Part shown: piece after piece, positions 9,263-19,488 of the stretch
Position numbering within the stretch: position 1 is the stretch's first letter
Layout of the letters: each line of letters begins with the position of its first letter
Source of the DNA: Flavobacterium azooxidireducens
Lineage (GTDB): Bacteria > Bacteroidota > Bacteroidia > Flavobacteriales > Flavobacteriaceae
NCBI RefSeq assembly: GCF_023195775.1
Contig: NZ_CP096205.1
Coordinates: forward strand, 186,001 to 250,000
Length of the DNA stretch: 64,000 bases
Direction: 5' to 3'
Notes under the pieces: generated by a model
Databases searched by the model: none
Told to the model about the DNA's origin: nothing
Seen by the model: the letters and a program-made list of their open reading frames with translations, nothing else
Made by a program: the position numbers and the translations under genes

Positions 9263-11149
9263 TTACTTCACTTCTTCAAAATCAACATCTTGTGTTTGAT
9301 CTCCACTTGCATCGGCTTGCGGCTGAGCTTGTTGAGCACCTTGGTTGTCTTGTGATTTATACATTTCTTCTGAAGCATTTTTCCACGCTTCATTGATTTT
9401 GTCTAAAGCAGGTTGAATTGTTGCGATATCTTTTGTTTCATACGCCGCTTTCAACTCGTTTAACGCAGCTTCAATAGGTTGCTTGTTCGCATCTGACAAT
9501 TTATCGCCGTATTCTTTTAATTGACTTTCAGTTTGGAAAATCATTCCGTCTGCTTCGTTCAATTTATCAACTTTTTCTTTTGCGATTTTATCAGCTTCAG
9601 CATTGATTTCCGCTTCTTTTTTCATTCTTTCGATTTCTTCCGGAGTTAATCCTGAAGAAGCTTCGATACGAATATCGTGCGATTTTCCGGTTCCTTTATC
9701 AGTTGCAGAAACTTTGATGATACCATTGGCATCAATGTCAAACGTTACTTCAATTTGTGGAACCCCTCTTGGAGCTGGCGGAATTCCGTCTAAATGGAAA
9801 CGACCAATTGTTTTGTTGTCATTTGCCATTGGTCTTTCTCCTTGCAATACGTGAATTTCAACCGATGGTTGGTTATCAGCAGCAGTAGAGAAAACTTGTG
9901 ATTTTTTGGTTGGAATAGTTGTGTTTGACTCAATTAATTTTGTCATAACACTTCCCATAGTTTCAATTCCTAATGATAAAGGCGTAACGTCTAATAACAA
10001 TACATCTTTTACATCACCACTTAAAACACCACCTTGAATAGCAGCACCAATTGCCACAACCTCATCAGGGTTTACACCTTTTGATGGTTTTTTACCAAAA
10101 TATTTTTCAACTTGTTCTTGAATGATTGGCATTCTTGTTGAACCTCCAACTAAGATTACTTCGTCAATATCTGATGTTGATAAACCTGCGTCTTTTAATG
10201 CTTTTACAACCGGTTCCATTGAACGTTTTACTAAACTTTCTGCCAATTGCTCAAATTTAGCTCTCGTTAATGATTTTACCAAGTGTTTTGGACCACTAGC
10301 TGTAGCCGTAACGTAAGGTAAGTTGATTTCTGTTTGTGTAGAAGATGATAATTCAATCTTCGCTTTTTCAGCTGCTTCTTTCAAACGTTGCAAAGCCATT
10401 GGGTCTTTACGTAAATCGATACCTTCTTCGCTGTTGAATTCATTTGCCAACCAATCGATGATTACTTGGTCAAAATCGTCTCCACCTAAATGAGTATCTC
10501 CGTTTGTTGATAAAACTTCAAAAACACCATCACCTAATTCAAGTACAGAAATATCAAATGTACCTCCACCTAAATCGTAAACGGCAATTTTTTGATCTTT
10601 TCCGGCTTTATCTAAACCATAGGCTAACGCAGCAGCAGTTGGTTCGTTGATGATTCTCATTACTTTTAAACCTGCAATTTCACCCGCTTCTTTTGTTGCT
10701 TGACGTTGAGCATCGTTAAAATAAGCAGGAACAGTGATAACCGCTTCGGTTACTGTTTGACCTAAATAATCCTCAGCCGTTTTTTTCATTTTTTGAAGTG
10801 TCATTGCTGACAATTCTTGTGGTGTATATAAACGACCGTCGATATCCACACGTGGCGTATCGTTGTCACCTTTTACCACTTTATACGCTACATTTCCAGC
10901 CTCTTTTGCACTTTCAGTATATTTATTACCCATAAAACGTTTGATAGACGCAATGGTTTTGGTTGGATTAGTTACTGCTTGTCTCTTGGCAGGGTCACCT
11001 ACTTTGATTTCACCACCGTCAACAAATGCAATAACAGATGGCGTAGTTCTTTTACCTTCAGCATTTGCAATTACTACCGGCTCTCCACCTTCCATTACGG
11101 ATACACAAGAGTTGGTAGTTCCTAAATCGATTCCAATTATTTTACTCAT
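9263..11149 (-). CDS. dnaK: molecular chaperone DnaK (Hsp70)
   Basis: ATP-driven Hsp70 chaperone in the cytosol, working with DnaJ and GrpE. The start is set at [14 protein letters not shown] because the nucleotide-binding motif GIDLGTTNS (residues 6-14) always lies at the very N-terminus; a longer frame adds 33 non-conserved residues from the leader. The protein has 628 residues, with the actin-like ATPase core ([22 protein letters not shown]), linker [16 protein letters not shown], substrate-binding beta domain and a helical lid ending in an acidic DVDFEEVK tail. Neither dnaJ nor grpE is adjacent. No CIRCE element is visible upstream, so HrcA control is not indicated. Confidence 0.98.
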   Translation of the reverse strand: MSKIIGIDLGTTNSCVSVMEGGEPVVIANAEGKRTTPSVIAFVDGGEIKVGDPAKRQAVTNPTKTIASIKRFMGNKYTESAKEAGNVAYKVVKGDNDTPRVDIDGRLYTPQELSAMTLQKMKKTAEDYLGQTVTEAVITVPAYFNDAQRQATKEAGEIAGLKVMRIINEPTAAALAYGLDKAGKDQKIAVYDLGGGTFDISVLELGDGVFEVLSTNGDTHLGGDDFDQVIIDWLANEFNSEEGIDLRKDPMALQRLKEAAEKAKIELSSSTQTEINLPYVTATASGPKHLVKSLTRAKFEQLAESLVKRSMEPVVKALKDAGLSTSDIDEVILVGGSTRMPIIQEQVEKYFGKKPSKGVNPDEVVAIGAAIQGGVLSGDVKDVLLLDVTPLSLGIETMGSVMTKLIESNTTIPTKKSQVFSTAADNQPSVEIHVLQGERPMANDNKTIGRFHLDGIPPAPRGVPQIEVTFDIDANGIIKVSATDKGTGKSHDIRIEASSGLTPEEIERMKKEAEINAEADKIAKEKVDKLNEADGMIFQTESQLKEYGDKLSDANKQPIEAALNELKAAYETKDIATIQPALDKINEAWKNASEEMYKSQDNQGAQQAQPQADASGDQTQDVDFEEVK

Positions 11150-11240
11150 AATTTTTAATTTGTATGTCTTGTTTTTAATTCGTTTTTTAAACTTGCTTTG
11201 CAAATGACAAGGATTATGCCAAGTAGGGAAATCAAAAAAA

Positions 11241-11290
11241 AATGTCATAAATCGATTGAAGATTCAGAAAAAATATGACATTATGACATT
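11241..11290. promoter_or_regulatory. dyad repeat in the dnaK/cupin divergent region
   Basis: AATGTCATAA (11241-11250) and its exact reverse complement TTATGACATT (11281-11290) flank a 30-base gap. A further TATGACA lies at 11274-11280 and TGTCATA near 11381. The roughly 280-base region between dnaK and the cupin gene is otherwise AT-rich. The dyad may be an operator for dnaK or for the cupin gene; this is inference. Confidence 0.4.
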
Positions 11291-11427
11291 TATTTTATAT
11301 CTATTTGAAATATCAAGAGTTATAGTAAGATAAAAAATGTGTGAAATATACAATTCATACTAAGAATTAAGCAACAATCTGTCATATTAAAGCACCAACT
11401 TTACCATAATAAGAAATAATAAATGTT

Positions 11428-11829
11428 ATGGAAGAAAATAAAGTTATCGATAAAAGCTCATTTGATAAAAAATTAGGTACTGAATTAGAAAAAGGCGACC
11501 CACATATTATAGTAGAAATAATTGAATATGTTCCTCATTCTATTGTGAGTAAAACAATCATCAAGAAGTCAACAGGAAATGTAACCGCCAAATCTTTTGA
11601 TGAAGGAGAAGAATTATGTGAAAAAACGATTCCGTTTGACACTTATGTTCAAATAATTCACGGTGTTGCAAGCGTGACCATTGATAAAAAAGAACATAAT
11701 TTAAAGCTTGGCTACGGAATTGTAATTCCGGCACATTCGCATCATTGTTTTAATGCCAATGAAAAGTTTAAAATGATTTCTACCATTATAAAAAGTGGTT
11801 ATGAAGAAATGAATGTGGAAAAATGGTAA
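11428..11829 (+). CDS. cupin-domain protein
   Basis: A 133-residue protein with a single small beta-barrel (cupin) domain in its second half: PFDTYVQIIHGVASVTIDKK is the first cupin motif region and the second has GYGIVIPAHSHHCFNANE, in which the histidines could bind metal. No signal peptide is present. The function of this subfamily is unknown; stand-alone cupins bind small molecules or act as simple isomerases or dioxygenases. The gene is divergent from dnaK and convergent with the M14 peptidase gene, and shares a hairpin with it. Confidence 0.7.
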   Translation: MEENKVIDKSSFDKKLGTELEKGDPHIIVEIIEYVPHSIVSKTIIKKSTGNVTAKSFDEGEELCEKTIPFDTYVQIIHGVASVTIDKKEHNLKLGYGIVIPAHSHHCFNANEKFKMISTIIKSGYEEMNVEKW

Positions 11830-11864
11830 AGTAATGCTTATTCAACTAAAAATAAAGCATTACT
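11830..11864. terminator. hairpin between convergent cupin and M14 genes
   Basis: A perfect 10-bp stem (AGTAATGCTT with AAGCATTACT) with a 15-base loop overlaps the last codons of the M14 gene. A T-run is absent on the plus side, so termination efficiency is uncertain. Confidence 0.5.
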
Positions 11865-14336
11865 AAACAATAAATTTCCATTCTCCCAAAAACCTCTAAA
11901 AAGCGGATTATCAATCATATAAATCACTTTTCCGTTTCCGTGATAATCAACAGCGAACGAAACAGTTTCTTGAATTGATTTTTTTAATTTGTTGCCAATG
12001 AATCCAAAACTTTGGTAATTTTTAGGAACGTAAATGACATTTTGAGCTCCTTTTAATAATTTAAAATTGGAATCGGTTGTTTTTAAACTAAAGTATTTTT
12101 CACCTAATCCGAATGTTAACGGATGCGAACTATCAATATTGTTTTCAATAATCGCTCCTGGAATATATCCTGAAATCGAACGTCTTTCACTTCCTTCAAA
12201 ATCTAAAAAGCGATCTAATAATTCTTGTTCTTCAATAAATTTCTGAGCTTCTGCTTTTTCATCTTCGGTCGCAAATTTTGTCAGATGATAGCCTGGACGA
12301 TCTTCAAACTGACCTACAGCACCACCAATTGCAATGACTTTTCCGCCTTTGGAAATAAAATTATCAATCGAACTTTTTTGAGTATCTGAAAAACCATACC
12401 AACCTTCGGGTAAAATTAACGTATTGTATTCAGCTAAATTCACGCGATTAAAATGTTGCATTTCAACTGTACTCATCGGATATTCAATCACTTGATCCAT
12501 AAAAAACCAAACTTGTCCAAAATCAATATTGTTCACTCCGCTTCCACCTAAAACCAATACTTTTGGTGCTTTTAATAACGGATAACTTTCTCCTCCTAAA
12601 TCACCACCTTTGCTTGCAAAACCACTTTCTAACGCGACATAATCATATTTCTCTTTTATCAAATTTTGTATTGTTTCTTCAAAATTCTGCACTTTTGAAT
12701 TATCGCCTTTAGTAACAATCAAGCCACCTCTTTCGATTTTTAAATCTCCAAAATAAACTTCTTTTCTCGCCGAACGAACTTTGATATTTCCTTGATGCAA
12801 CAAACTCAACACACGAGCTGAACTTCTACTATCCCAAGGAATATAATACGCATAAGCATTCGCAACTTTCGCTGGTGGACTGACATCTAACCTTGTTTTT
12901 GTTTTAACGGGTAAATTTCCTTTCAGTGCAAAACTTTCTACACCATACGCCAGTGGCAACGACCAAGCTGTAATGTCATACGACAAACTATCAGTTAATT
13001 TGTGATGTGGTTCAAATAAAACTTGCGTTAAAACCGCTCTGGGTTGATCTACTTTAATAATCAAATCATTCGGTTCAATCGTAAATGATTTCTCTTTGTT
13101 GGATTGATAATGATAACCTGAAAGTTTTTTCGTTTCATCGGCAAACGCAGTTTCAATTCTATTTCGATTAAGTAAGACAGAAAGTTCTAAATTTTTCGGA
13201 CTATTTTTTACGATGTACGTTTGGTATTTTCCTTTTGGTTTGGTTCGATTATCTTTAAAATAAGCTCTAAATTCTTTGGTTAAAACATCTTTTTGAACGT
13301 TAGAAAGTTCAACCACAGTTAGAATTGCTTTGGTATGATGGTTTATTCTGTCTTGCAAAGTCAATACTTCTCCATTTTTTAATAAAACGGCTCTTCCAGC
13401 TCCAATTCCGCCTTGCTCATACGTCATTCCAACTGCTCCATTATAGCAAGGATAAGTGTCGCCATAACTCGGATAGAACAAATCAAATCGTTCGCCGGAA
13501 TAATACATCCAACCTTCTTTATCGAATTTTTTTGAAGTAATCTCCCCTATTTTTTTATGAAAATCCCGTTGAAAAGGAGCAATTTGTTCGTGATACGGTT
13601 CGGCAGCAGGTGGGAAAAAGTACGGTTCATTATAACCCATTTCGTGCACATCGGCGTGTACCATCGGCATCCATTGATGATACAAATCCATTCGCAACTG
13701 CGTTTCCAATTGTGTTTGCCAAGCCCAATCGCGGTTTAAATCATACACATAATGATTTTGTCTTCCGCCCGGCCAAGGTTCCATATGCTCTCGGTCTGAA
13801 ACTCCAGGGTGCGTTTTCTTGCCGGAAACATCGCGAAGCCAATTCGCATAACGCGAAAAACCATCCGGATTTAAACAAGGATCTAAGATGACAATTATGT
13901 CTTCCAACCACTTTTTTGTTTCTTTATTATTTGGGTTTATCAGTTCGTAAGCGACTGATAATGCACTTTCTATCGCTCCAATTTCATTGCCGTGTACATT
14001 AAAACTCAACCAAACAATCGTTTTTGATTTTGAATTATTTTTGGTTGGAAAAAGCCCGATTTCATACAAGTGATTTTTTCGGATTTCTTCTAAATTTTTT
14101 AAATTTTCAGGGGTTGAAATATAATAAGCATTCAAATTTCTTTCCTGCGTTGTTTCACCATATTTCTGATGCTGAATCCAATCTGAATTTTTAACTAATT
14201 GATCAAAATAAGCTTCCACTTGATGATAATAGGTTACTTGCTTTCCATAATTAGGCAAAAATTCTGAAGGTGATTTGGGTTGAGAAAAGCCAATTAAACA
14301 GACAAAAAACAGAAGTAGGTTGAAAAATCGATTCAT
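11838..14336 (-). CDS. secreted M14-family zinc carboxypeptidase
   Basis: An 832-residue exported peptidase. The start is set at MNRFFNLLLFFVCLIGFSQP because this gives a clean signal peptide. The M14 zinc site is visible as FNVHGNEIGAIES (HxxE, about residue 110), followed by NPDGFSRYANWLRD, HADVHEMGYNEPYFFPPAA and the likely catalytic glutamate in VGMTYEQGGIG. The long C-terminal part contains a glutamine-amidotransferase-like beta/alpha region (LILPEGWYG, GGAVGQF), as in large Bacteroidota members. It probably degrades peptides in the periplasm or at the cell surface. A TATATTTG promoter box (minus strand) lies 19 bases upstream of the start. Confidence 0.9.
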   Translation of the reverse strand: MNRFFNLLLFFVCLIGFSQPKSPSEFLPNYGKQVTYYHQVEAYFDQLVKNSDWIQHQKYGETTQERNLNAYYISTPENLKNLEEIRKNHLYEIGLFPTKNNSKSKTIVWLSFNVHGNEIGAIESALSVAYELINPNNKETKKWLEDIIVILDPCLNPDGFSRYANWLRDVSGKKTHPGVSDREHMEPWPGGRQNHYVYDLNRDWAWQTQLETQLRMDLYHQWMPMVHADVHEMGYNEPYFFPPAAEPYHEQIAPFQRDFHKKIGEITSKKFDKEGWMYYSGERFDLFYPSYGDTYPCYNGAVGMTYEQGGIGAGRAVLLKNGEVLTLQDRINHHTKAILTVVELSNVQKDVLTKEFRAYFKDNRTKPKGKYQTYIVKNSPKNLELSVLLNRNRIETAFADETKKLSGYHYQSNKEKSFTIEPNDLIIKVDQPRAVLTQVLFEPHHKLTDSLSYDITAWSLPLAYGVESFALKGNLPVKTKTRLDVSPPAKVANAYAYYIPWDSRSSARVLSLLHQGNIKVRSARKEVYFGDLKIERGGLIVTKGDNSKVQNFEETIQNLIKEKYDYVALESGFASKGGDLGGESYPLLKAPKVLVLGGSGVNNIDFGQVWFFMDQVIEYPMSTVEMQHFNRVNLAEYNTLILPEGWYGFSDTQKSSIDNFISKGGKVIAIGGAVGQFEDRPGYHLTKFATEDEKAEAQKFIEEQELLDRFLDFEGSERRSISGYIPGAIIENNIDSSHPLTFGLGEKYFSLKTTDSNFKLLKGAQNVIYVPKNYQSFGFIGNKLKKSIQETVSFAVDYHGNGKVIYMIDNPLFRGFWENGNLLFSNALFLVE

Positions 14337-14354
14337 TTTAAAAAAATTAGAAGT

Positions 14355-14362
14355 CAAATATA
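14355..14362 (-). promoter_or_regulatory. -7 box for the M14 peptidase gene
   Basis: TATATTTG on the minus strand matches the Bacteroidota -7 consensus TAnnTTTG. It lies 19 bases from the chosen start; no good -33 TTG was found at 17-23 bases. Confidence 0.55.
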
Positions 14363-14450
14363 GGTTATTTTTTGAACGGTTGAACTGAAAAGCGAATTCA
14401 CAAACTAATAAAGAAAAGTTAATTTTTCAATTCTATTTTTAAGAAACTCG

Positions 14451-14483
14451 TTTGAATAAGCAATAAACAAAACACTATATTTG
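14451..14483 (+). promoter_or_regulatory. Bacteroidota-type promoter of the serine deaminase gene
   Basis: TTTG (14451-14454), 21 bases, TATATTTG (14476-14483), then 22 bases to the ATG. Both boxes match the primary sigma factor consensus of this phylum. Confidence 0.85.
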
Positions 14484-14505
14484 CCTTTACTAAATCGTTT
14501 GCGTT

Positions 14506-15930
14506 ATGGAAGAATGTATTTCTGTTTTTGATATGCTTAAAATTGGTGTTGGACCCTCGAGTTCACACACGCTCGGACCGTGGAGAGCTGCCGAACGTTT
14601 TTTAGCCGAATGCAGAGAAGAAAGCATTCTGAATCAAGCCATTAGAGTCAAAGTCGATCTATATGGTTCGCTTTCCTTAACGGGAAAAGGGCATGCCACC
14701 GACTTAGCAGTCATCTTGGGATTAAGCGGACAAGATCCGGAAACTATCCCGATTGCTGACATTGATGGGATTGTTCAATCGGTAAAAACTTCTAAAAAAA
14801 TTAATTTAGGAAATGAAATCCAAGTTGACTTTGAAGTAGAAAAAGACATTGTTTTCAACCGAAATTTTCTTCCTTTTCACGCCAATGGTTTGACTTTTAC
14901 TTTATTTACTAATGATAAAGAATTTAGTGAAACCTATTATTCTATTGGTGGCGGATTTGTGGTGAAAGAAGAACGAACCAATGCCAAAAAGAAATTAGAG
15001 ATAAAATGTGCTTTCCCCTATCCTATTCAAAAAGCAGATGAATTATTAGAATTTTGTAAAAAAGAAAATAAATCGATTTCTGAAATTGTCTACGAAAATG
15101 AAAAATCGATGCGTTCCGAAGAAGAAATTAACCACGAGTTAATGCGAATTTGGGACACGATGTTAGAATGCATTTACATCGGTTGTCACTCCGAAGGAAT
15201 TTTGCCCGGCGGATTAAACGTTCGCCGAAGAGCTTTTGATATGCACGAAGGTTTGAAAGGAACTATCCCGTATTCAAATCCACAAGAATGGCTGGAAACC
15301 ATCAGAAAAACAGAAGTTAAGTTTCGTCAAATTTTAAAGTGGGTAAGCTGCTTTGCATTGGCCGTTAATGAAGTGAATGCAGCATTAGGTCGTGTTGTAA
15401 CCGCACCAACCAACGGAAGTGCGGGTGTAATTCCGTCTGTTTTGATGTATTATTTAGTAATTGAAAATCATCAAGCCGGAGAAAAAGAAATCAAACAATT
15501 TTTACTCGTTGCCGGAGAAATTGGCAGTATTTTCAAAAAAGGAGCTACAATTTCTGCCGCAATGGGCGGATGTCAAGCTGAAATTGGCGTATCAAGTGCA
15601 ATGGCAGCAGCAGCATTATGTGAATTGATGGGTGGAACGCCTGCTCAAGTGACGATGGCCGCCGAAATTGCAATGGAACATCATTTAGGAATGACCTGTG
15701 ATCCGATTGGCGGATTGGTTCAAATTCCGTGTATCGAACGCAATACGATGGGTGCGATAAAAGCGATTAATGCGGCTGAATTAGCTCTTGAAACCGATGC
15801 AAACAACGCGAAAGTTCCGTTAGATAAAGTAATCAATACGATGTGGGAAACCGCTAAAGATATGAACTCCAAATACAAAGAAACCAGTGAAGGTGGTTTG
15901 GCAGTTGGAGTGAATTTGGCAGATTGTTAG
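14506..15930 (+). CDS. sdaA: L-serine ammonia-lyase (single-chain, iron-sulfur type)
   Basis: Converts L-serine to pyruvate and ammonia using a [4Fe-4S] cluster. The 474-residue chain carries both the beta domain (N-terminal motif [17 protein letters not shown] at residues 16-32) and the alpha catalytic domain, as in E. coli SdaA. Cysteines expected to hold the cluster occur in [31 protein letters not shown] and the preceding [14 protein letters not shown] segment. A well-formed promoter is present upstream. The stop overlaps the stop of the convergent small secreted-protein gene by 4 bases. Confidence 0.95.
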   Translation: MEECISVFDMLKIGVGPSSSHTLGPWRAAERFLAECREESILNQAIRVKVDLYGSLSLTGKGHATDLAVILGLSGQDPETIPIADIDGIVQSVKTSKKINLGNEIQVDFEVEKDIVFNRNFLPFHANGLTFTLFTNDKEFSETYYSIGGGFVVKEERTNAKKKLEIKCAFPYPIQKADELLEFCKKENKSISEIVYENEKSMRSEEEINHELMRIWDTMLECIYIGCHSEGILPGGLNVRRRAFDMHEGLKGTIPYSNPQEWLETIRKTEVKFRQILKWVSCFALAVNEVNAALGRVVTAPTNGSAGVIPSVLMYYLVIENHQAGEKEIKQFLLVAGEIGSIFKKGATISAAMGGCQAEIGVSSAMAAAALCELMGGTPAQVTMAAEIAMEHHLGMTCDPIGGLVQIPCIERNTMGAIKAINAAELALETDANNAKVPLDKVINTMWETAKDMNSKYKETSEGGLAVGVNLADC

Positions 15931-16364
15931 TTGTTTTTCCGCCTCGTATCCAAAATATAAACCACTTTCCAAACTTCATTTTCTTTATACAGTTGAAAAG
16001 AATTCACTCCGGAATGGCTCAATTTATCATTCACATAAAATTCGTATGGAGTCCAAACGTGAGCCATTGAACCATCAATTTGAACTTTAAAACTTAAAAT
16101 TTTCTCTTCAAATTTCATTGATAATGGAATCGTTGCAATGGATTTGTAAAAATCCGACGCTTTCTGAATTGAAAATTTAGATCCTTTTTCCGATTCAGAA
16201 ATAGAATGTAAAACCAAATTTTCGGAACACACTTTCTTTAAAGCGATTGAATCTCGTTGGTGAAAAGCATTAAAAAATTTTCCAATCGTAATTTGAATTT
16301 CACTTTCTTGAGCGAAAGAAAATTGAAAAAACAATAATAAGATGAGAATTGGAATTTTTTTCAT
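15927..16364 (-). CDS. secreted SnoaL/NTF2-like protein
   Basis: A 145-residue protein with a signal peptide (MKKIPILILLLFFQFSFAQ) and an NTF2-like cone fold suggested by the helical start (IGKFFNAFHQRDSIALKKV) and the terminal strands (SGVNSFQLYKENEVWKVVYI), typical of SnoaL/DUF4440 proteins. Such proteins are small-molecule binders or enzymes; no catalytic residue can be assigned. It lies 11 bases downstream of the NhaD gene on the same strand. Confidence 0.65.
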   Translation of the reverse strand: MKKIPILILLLFFQFSFAQESEIQITIGKFFNAFHQRDSIALKKVCSENLVLHSISESEKGSKFSIQKASDFYKSIATIPLSMKFEEKILSFKVQIDGSMAHVWTPYEFYVNDKLSHSGVNSFQLYKENEVWKVVYILDTRRKNN

Positions 16365-16375
16365 AAGTCAATAGT

Positions 16376-17662
16376 TTAATGAGTTAGTAGGTTTAAAATC
16401 AAATACGTTACAATTCCGGCAACATATCCTGCAATGGCTAACGGTGTGATTTTTTTCAAATACCACAAAAAGGTCATTTTTTCTTTTTCCATAATGGCGA
16501 TTCCGGCTGCTGAACCAATTATCAACATACTTCCTCCTGTTCCTGCACAAAGAGCGACGAATTCCCATAATGCATCATCCATCGGATATTCGGTTAATGA
16601 AAACATTCCTTGCGTGGCTGCCACTAAACTTCCATTATCAACAATGGACGATAGAACACCAATCGCAATGACCATCACATTATTATTGGGTAACGTTTCT
16701 TGTAAAAAGACAGATAACTGACTCAAAATTTGAACTTCTTGTAAAACGTAAACCAAAAGCAAAATTCCCATAAAATAAAGAATAGAACTCACATCCACTT
16801 TTGATAACGCATACGCAACCGAATATTTTTCTTTCACTTCTTGCGGTTTATTGCGATGATAGATGATCGAAACCAATGAAACAAATGCTAGAGCCATTAA
16901 AACCCCAATAAAAGGAGGCAATCCTGTAATCGATTTAATGACCGGAACCATTACCAATCCAAAAACGCCTGCTAAAAATACACTTAAACTACCTTGCATT
17001 TTTTCTTCTTTAATCACTTCCGCCATAGAAAGTTGAACTCTTAGCATCGTAAAACCTTTCATTCGATAACTGGCAATTATTAATGGAACTAAAAGACACA
17101 TCAAAGAAGGAAGAAAAAGCACTTTCACAATTCCAAAAGCACTGACTTGTCCGCCAATCCAAAGTAAAGTGGTGGTAATATCTCCAATGGGACTAAAAGC
17201 TCCACCGGCATTGGCAGAAATGACAACAATTCCGGCTAAAATCATTCGAGTTTCACTTTTGGGCATCAATTTTCGCAAGAGCGTAATCATTATAATTGCT
17301 GTGGCTAAATTGTCTAATAAAGCCGACATAAAAAAGGTAATTCCGCCTACAATCCACAACAATTTTAAAACCGATTTTGTTCGAATACGATTCGTAATAA
17401 CTGAAAAACCTTTGTGAATATCAATCAATTCCACAATAGTCATCGCTCCCAAAAGGAAAATCAACAATCCTGAAATTTCACCAAAATGAAGAATTAATTT
17501 GTCTGAAACTTCATGCTTGTCTCCATTATACAATAAAGCATATACAATCCAACACAAAGAACCCGTTAGAATGGATGTAATTGTTTTGTTTATACGTAAT
17601 GAAGATTCGAAAATGATCGATAAATAGCCCAAAATTGCTATCGCCAGAAGGATTGAAGTCAT
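16376..17662 (-). CDS. nhaD: NhaD-type Na+/H+ antiporter
   Basis: A polytopic inner-membrane protein of 428 residues with about 12 hydrophobic segments, belonging to the ion-transporter superfamily NhaD group. Diagnostic segments are SALLDNLATAIIMITLLRKL, ANAGGAFSPIGDITTTLLW and SSIVDNGSLVAATQGMF, two inverted-repeat halves with Asn/Asp in the ion path. It exchanges Na+ (or Li+) for protons and supports sodium and alkaline pH tolerance. It is transcribed toward the SnoaL-like gene and diverges from panB. Confidence 0.92.
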   Translation of the reverse strand: MTSILLAIAILGYLSIIFESSLRINKTITSILTGSLCWIVYALLYNGDKHEVSDKLILHFGEISGLLIFLLGAMTIVELIDIHKGFSVITNRIRTKSVLKLLWIVGGITFFMSALLDNLATAIIMITLLRKLMPKSETRMILAGIVVISANAGGAFSPIGDITTTLLWIGGQVSAFGIVKVLFLPSLMCLLVPLIIASYRMKGFTMLRVQLSMAEVIKEEKMQGSLSVFLAGVFGLVMVPVIKSITGLPPFIGVLMALAFVSLVSIIYHRNKPQEVKEKYSVAYALSKVDVSSILYFMGILLLVYVLQEVQILSQLSVFLQETLPNNNVMVIAIGVLSSIVDNGSLVAATQGMFSLTEYPMDDALWEFVALCAGTGGSMLIIGSAAGIAIMEKEKMTFLWYLKKITPLAIAGYVAGIVTYLILNLLTH

Positions 17663-17758
17663 TTTTATAAGATTAAAAAATCCTTAGCTAAAGTAGTAAG
17701 TTTTTGTAACCGAAAACATCTTTATCCAAAATATTTTAAGTCACAAATAAACATTGCT

Positions 17759-17766
17759 TACATTTG
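17759..17766 (+). promoter_or_regulatory. -7 box for panB
   Basis: TACATTTG fits TAnnTTTG and lies 26 bases before the chosen panB start; the -33 element is weak. Its position inside the longest frame supports the shorter start. Confidence 0.6.
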
Positions 17767-17792
17767 TATTTCGTTCCAATAAATTTATAAAA

Positions 17793-18611
17793 ATGTCAAC
17801 AGCAAAAAAAGATTACAAACGCATCACGACCAAATCACTTTTTGATATGAAAGCCAATGGCGAAAAAATATCAATGCTTACTGCTTACGATTTTACAATG
17901 GCAAAAATTGTAGATGCTGCAGGAATTGATGTAATTTTAGTGGGAGATTCTGCCAGTAACGTAATGGCCGGACACGAAACTACTTTACCAATCACGTTAG
18001 ATCAAATGATTTATCATGCGAGTAGCGTGGTTCGTGCGTGTGAAAGAGCTTTGGTTGTAGTTGATTTACCGTTTGGAACGTATCAATCAGACCCAAAAGA
18101 AGCATTGCGTTCTTCCATCCGAATTATGAAAGAAAGTGGTGGACATGCTGTTAAATTAGAAGGTGGAAGCGAAATCAAAGAATCCATCAAAAAAATATTA
18201 AATGCCGGAATTCCTGTCATGGGACATTTGGGTTTAACGCCTCAATCTATCTATAAATTTGGAACTTACACCGTTCGTGCCAAAGAAGAAGCCGAAGCTG
18301 AGAAACTGGTGGAAGATGCCAAATTGTTAGAACGAATTGGTTGTTTTGCCTTAGTTTTAGAAAAAATTCCTGCCAAATTAGCTCAAAAAGTAGCCGAAAG
18401 CATTTCGATTCCGGTGATTGGAATTGGTGCCGGAAATGGAGTTGATGGTCAAGTTTTAGTTCTCCACGATATGATTGGAATGACACACGAATTTAGTCCA
18501 CGATTCCTTAGAAGATATATGAATTTATATGAAGATATGACCAAAGCCATCGGACAATATGTTACCGATGTGAAATCGTTGGATTTTCCGAATGCGAATG
18601 AACAGTATTAA
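17793..18611 (+). CDS. panB: 3-methyl-2-oxobutanoate hydroxymethyltransferase
   Basis: First committed step of pantothenate and CoA synthesis: transfers a hydroxymethyl group from methylene-tetrahydrofolate to 3-methyl-2-oxobutanoate. The 272-residue protein shows the PanB signature: [20 protein letters not shown], the metal-binding [31 protein letters not shown] and [19 protein letters not shown]. The start at [10 protein letters not shown] is chosen since the upstream extension carries the promoter box. No other pan gene is adjacent; the downstream pseudouridine synthase is separated by a short repeat. Confidence 0.97.
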   Translation: MSTAKKDYKRITTKSLFDMKANGEKISMLTAYDFTMAKIVDAAGIDVILVGDSASNVMAGHETTLPITLDQMIYHASSVVRACERALVVVDLPFGTYQSDPKEALRSSIRIMKESGGHAVKLEGGSEIKESIKKILNAGIPVMGHLGLTPQSIYKFGTYTVRAKEEAEAEKLVEDAKLLERIGCFALVLEKIPAKLAQKVAESISIPVIGIGAGNGVDGQVLVLHDMIGMTHEFSPRFLRRYMNLYEDMTKAIGQYVTDVKSLDFPNANEQY

Positions 18612-18655
18612 TGTGGCAATTGGGCAATGTGCCAATTAGTCAATGAGTTAATTTG
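18612..18655. repeat. short degenerate CAAT-rich repeat
   Basis: Successive near-copies of a roughly 8-10 base unit built on GCAATT/GCAATG/CCAATT/CAATGA, including the small hairpin TGGCA...TGCCA. It fills the space between panB and the pseudouridine synthase gene. Similar low-complexity intergenic strings are familiar from Flavobacterium genomes. Confidence 0.5.
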
Positions 18656-18658
18656 CGG

Positions 18659-19360
18659 ATGAAAATAGTTACTACAAAAGATAATTTACAAATTCTTCAC
18701 GAAGACAACCATTTGATAGTTGTGAATAAACGTGTCGGCGATATCGCTCAAGGCGACAATTCAGGCGACAAACCCCTACCCGACATCGTAAAAGAATACC
18801 TCAAAGAAAAATACAATAAACCCGGCGATGTTTTTTTAGGCGTGGTTCATCGGCTTGACCGGCCTACAACCGGAATCGTTGTTTTTGCCAAAACCAGTAA
18901 AGCATTGACACGAATGAACGATTTGTTTAGTTCTCGGGAAACGCAAAAAACGTATTGGGCAGTTGTAAAAAACATACCTCCAAAAGAAGAAGATACGCTA
19001 GTTCATTTTATCAAAAGAAATCAACAAAATAATACTTCCAAAGCTCATTCAAAAGAAGTTCCGGATAGCAAAAAAGCGAGTTTACATTACAAAATCATAG
19101 CCGAATTAGATAATTATTTTGCTTTAGAAATCGAATTGCATACCGGAAGGCATCATCAAATTCGTGCTCAACTGCAAGCGATTGGATGTTCGATCAAAGG
19201 TGATTTGAAATATGGTTTTGATCGTAGTAATCCGGATGGTGGCATTCATCTTCATGCTCGAAAATTATCTTTTATTCATCCTGTTTCTAAAGAACAAATT
19301 ACTATTATCGCTCCTGTTCCTCATGATGTAATTTGGAAATCAATTGAAACTAAAGTATAA
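18659..19360 (+). CDS. RluA-family RNA pseudouridine synthase
   Basis: A 233-residue single-domain pseudouridine synthase without an S4 domain. The catalytic aspartate lies in VHRLDRPTTGIVVFAKTSKA (about residue 66), and the RNA-binding basic segment LHTGRHHQIRAQL is present. The N-terminal LHEDNHLIVVNKRVG matches the RluA family. The start is set at the ATG (MKIVTTKDN) rather than at a TTG six bases upstream. It probably isomerises uridines in rRNA or tRNA; the target cannot be predicted. Confidence 0.9.
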   Translation: MKIVTTKDNLQILHEDNHLIVVNKRVGDIAQGDNSGDKPLPDIVKEYLKEKYNKPGDVFLGVVHRLDRPTTGIVVFAKTSKALTRMNDLFSSRETQKTYWAVVKNIPPKEEDTLVHFIKRNQQNNTSKAHSKEVPDSKKASLHYKIIAELDNYFALEIELHTGRHHQIRAQLQAIGCSIKGDLKYGFDRSNPDGGIHLHARKLSFIHPVSKEQITIIAPVPHDVIWKSIETKV

Positions 19361-19488
19361 TTTTTTTCGTTTATAAAGTAGGGATGATCCTTTTTCAATT
19401 GTTTCGTATGGAGTAAAAATACCTATTTATGGGTAGTTACTATTCAAAAAAGAAGTACCACCTTTGAAATCAACTAAATATAAACAAA

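Noticed and set aside
9603..11207. Open frames on the plus strand opposite dnaK
   Set aside because: They are antisense shadows of a strongly conserved gene and have no family features or promoter.
11150..11248. N-terminal extension of DnaK by 33 residues
   Set aside because: DnaK always begins just before GIDLGTTNS; the extension is non-conserved leader sequence.
11150..11427. CIRCE element for HrcA control of dnaK
   Set aside because: I looked for TTAGCACTC-N9-GAGTGCTAA and found none; only the AATGTCATAA dyad is present.
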